Positions 63,840 through 64,000 of a stretch of DNA of 64,000 nucleotides are shown in pieces; position 1 is the stretch's first letter; every line of letters starts with the position of its first letter. Location of the stretch: assembly GCF_027111355.2 (NCBI RefSeq), contig NZ_CP114291.2, positions 3,472,001 to 3,536,000 of the forward strand. The letters run 5' to 3'. The translations under genes and the position numbers were made by a program. The notes below the pieces were generated by a model. The model was not told where the DNA came from. It searched no databases and saw only the letters and a list, made by a program, of their open reading frames with translations. The stretch comes from Flavobacterium eburneipallidum. Lineage in GTDB: Bacteria; Bacteroidota; Bacteroidia; Flavobacteriales; Flavobacteriaceae.

Positions 63840-64000
63840 TTAAACGGGAAAATATTTGTTTTGTGTTATTTGGTACAATTTGAACATCAAAAAACCAAAA
63901 AAAGCACCAAATAAATAACCTGTAATTATATCACCTGGATAATGCAATCCGAGATATATTCGGCTGTAAGCGAAGATTAAAGGCCACAAAAACAGGAATC
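63840..64000 (-). CDS. PAP2-family phosphatase, C-terminal end only (truncated by the window edge)
   Basis: Only the last ~53 codons are visible, ending at 63840. They contain the PAP2 C-terminal signature YSRIYLGLHYPGDIITG, whose His and Asp are active-site residues of the superfamily, followed by a membrane helix (LFGAFFGFLMF). PAP2 membrane phosphatases act on lipid phosphates such as undecaprenyl pyrophosphate or phosphatidic acid. The product is called by this motif alone, and the N-terminus lies outside the window. It is convergent with the O-methyltransferase gene, which ends 2 bp away. Confidence 0.88.
   Translation of the reverse strand, partial: FLFLWPLIFAYSRIYLGLHYPGDIITGYLFGAFFGFLMFKLYQITQNKYFPV

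Overview
The window looks like a gliding, polysaccharide-degrading Flavobacterium or a close relative in the Bacteroidota. The signs are low GC, a SusC/SusD pair, a hybrid two-component sensor, type IX secretion and gliding genes (sprA, a remB-like gene, gldB, gldC), TANNTTTG-type -7 promoter boxes with hardly any Shine-Dalgarno sequences, and a long-tailed FtsZ. No species can be assigned from the sequence alone.

Bases 1-21,635 are a polysaccharide utilisation locus (PUL), all on the minus strand. In transcription order it holds a GH89 alpha-N-acetylglucosaminidase, a NagB/PIG-L fusion, SusC, SusD, a GH92 alpha-mannosidase, a small secreted protein, a toroid/lyase-like protein, a DUF4861-like protein, a GH28-like hydrolase, a calcineurin-like phosphoesterase broken by a frameshift in an A7 run, and an edge-truncated hybrid sensor kinase. 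SusCD would import oligosaccharides, surface and periplasmic hydrolases trim them, and NagB feeds amino sugar into glycolysis. The enzyme mix points to a heteropolymer with GlcNAc, mannose and probably uronic acid, but the substrate is unknown.

Bases 21,996-40,155 hold an MtfA-like peptidase, tRNA-Arg(TCG), yqeY and a complete-looking minus-strand division and cell wall (dcw) cluster: mraZ-rsmH-ftsL-ftsI-murE-mraY-[four-helix-bundle gene]-murD-ftsW-murG-murC-ftsQ-ftsA-ftsZ, closed by a strong terminator. murF and ddl are absent from the cluster. A tandem operator of GTGGTA boxes, three of them at exact 10-bp spacing, lies upstream of mraZ. The four-helix-bundle (23S rRNA intervening-sequence-type) gene fills the murD-mraY gap between near-perfect 31-bp inverted repeats. 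Related AT-rich inverted repeats without a gene lie next to murG and yqeY. This is the most unusual structure in the window.

Bases 40,156-64,000 run mostly on the plus strand: maeB, ruvA, the giant sprA, gcvH, a VanZ-like gene, a remB-like gene, an alpha/beta hydrolase, engB, then gldB-gldC on the minus strand, nadE, a LuxR-type response regulator, and minus-strand dnaG (without zinc ligands), a polyprenyl synthase and rlmN. An O-methyltransferase and the end of a PAP2 phosphatase close the window. Intergenic spaces carry several families of palindromic repeats, some shared between distant parts of the window.
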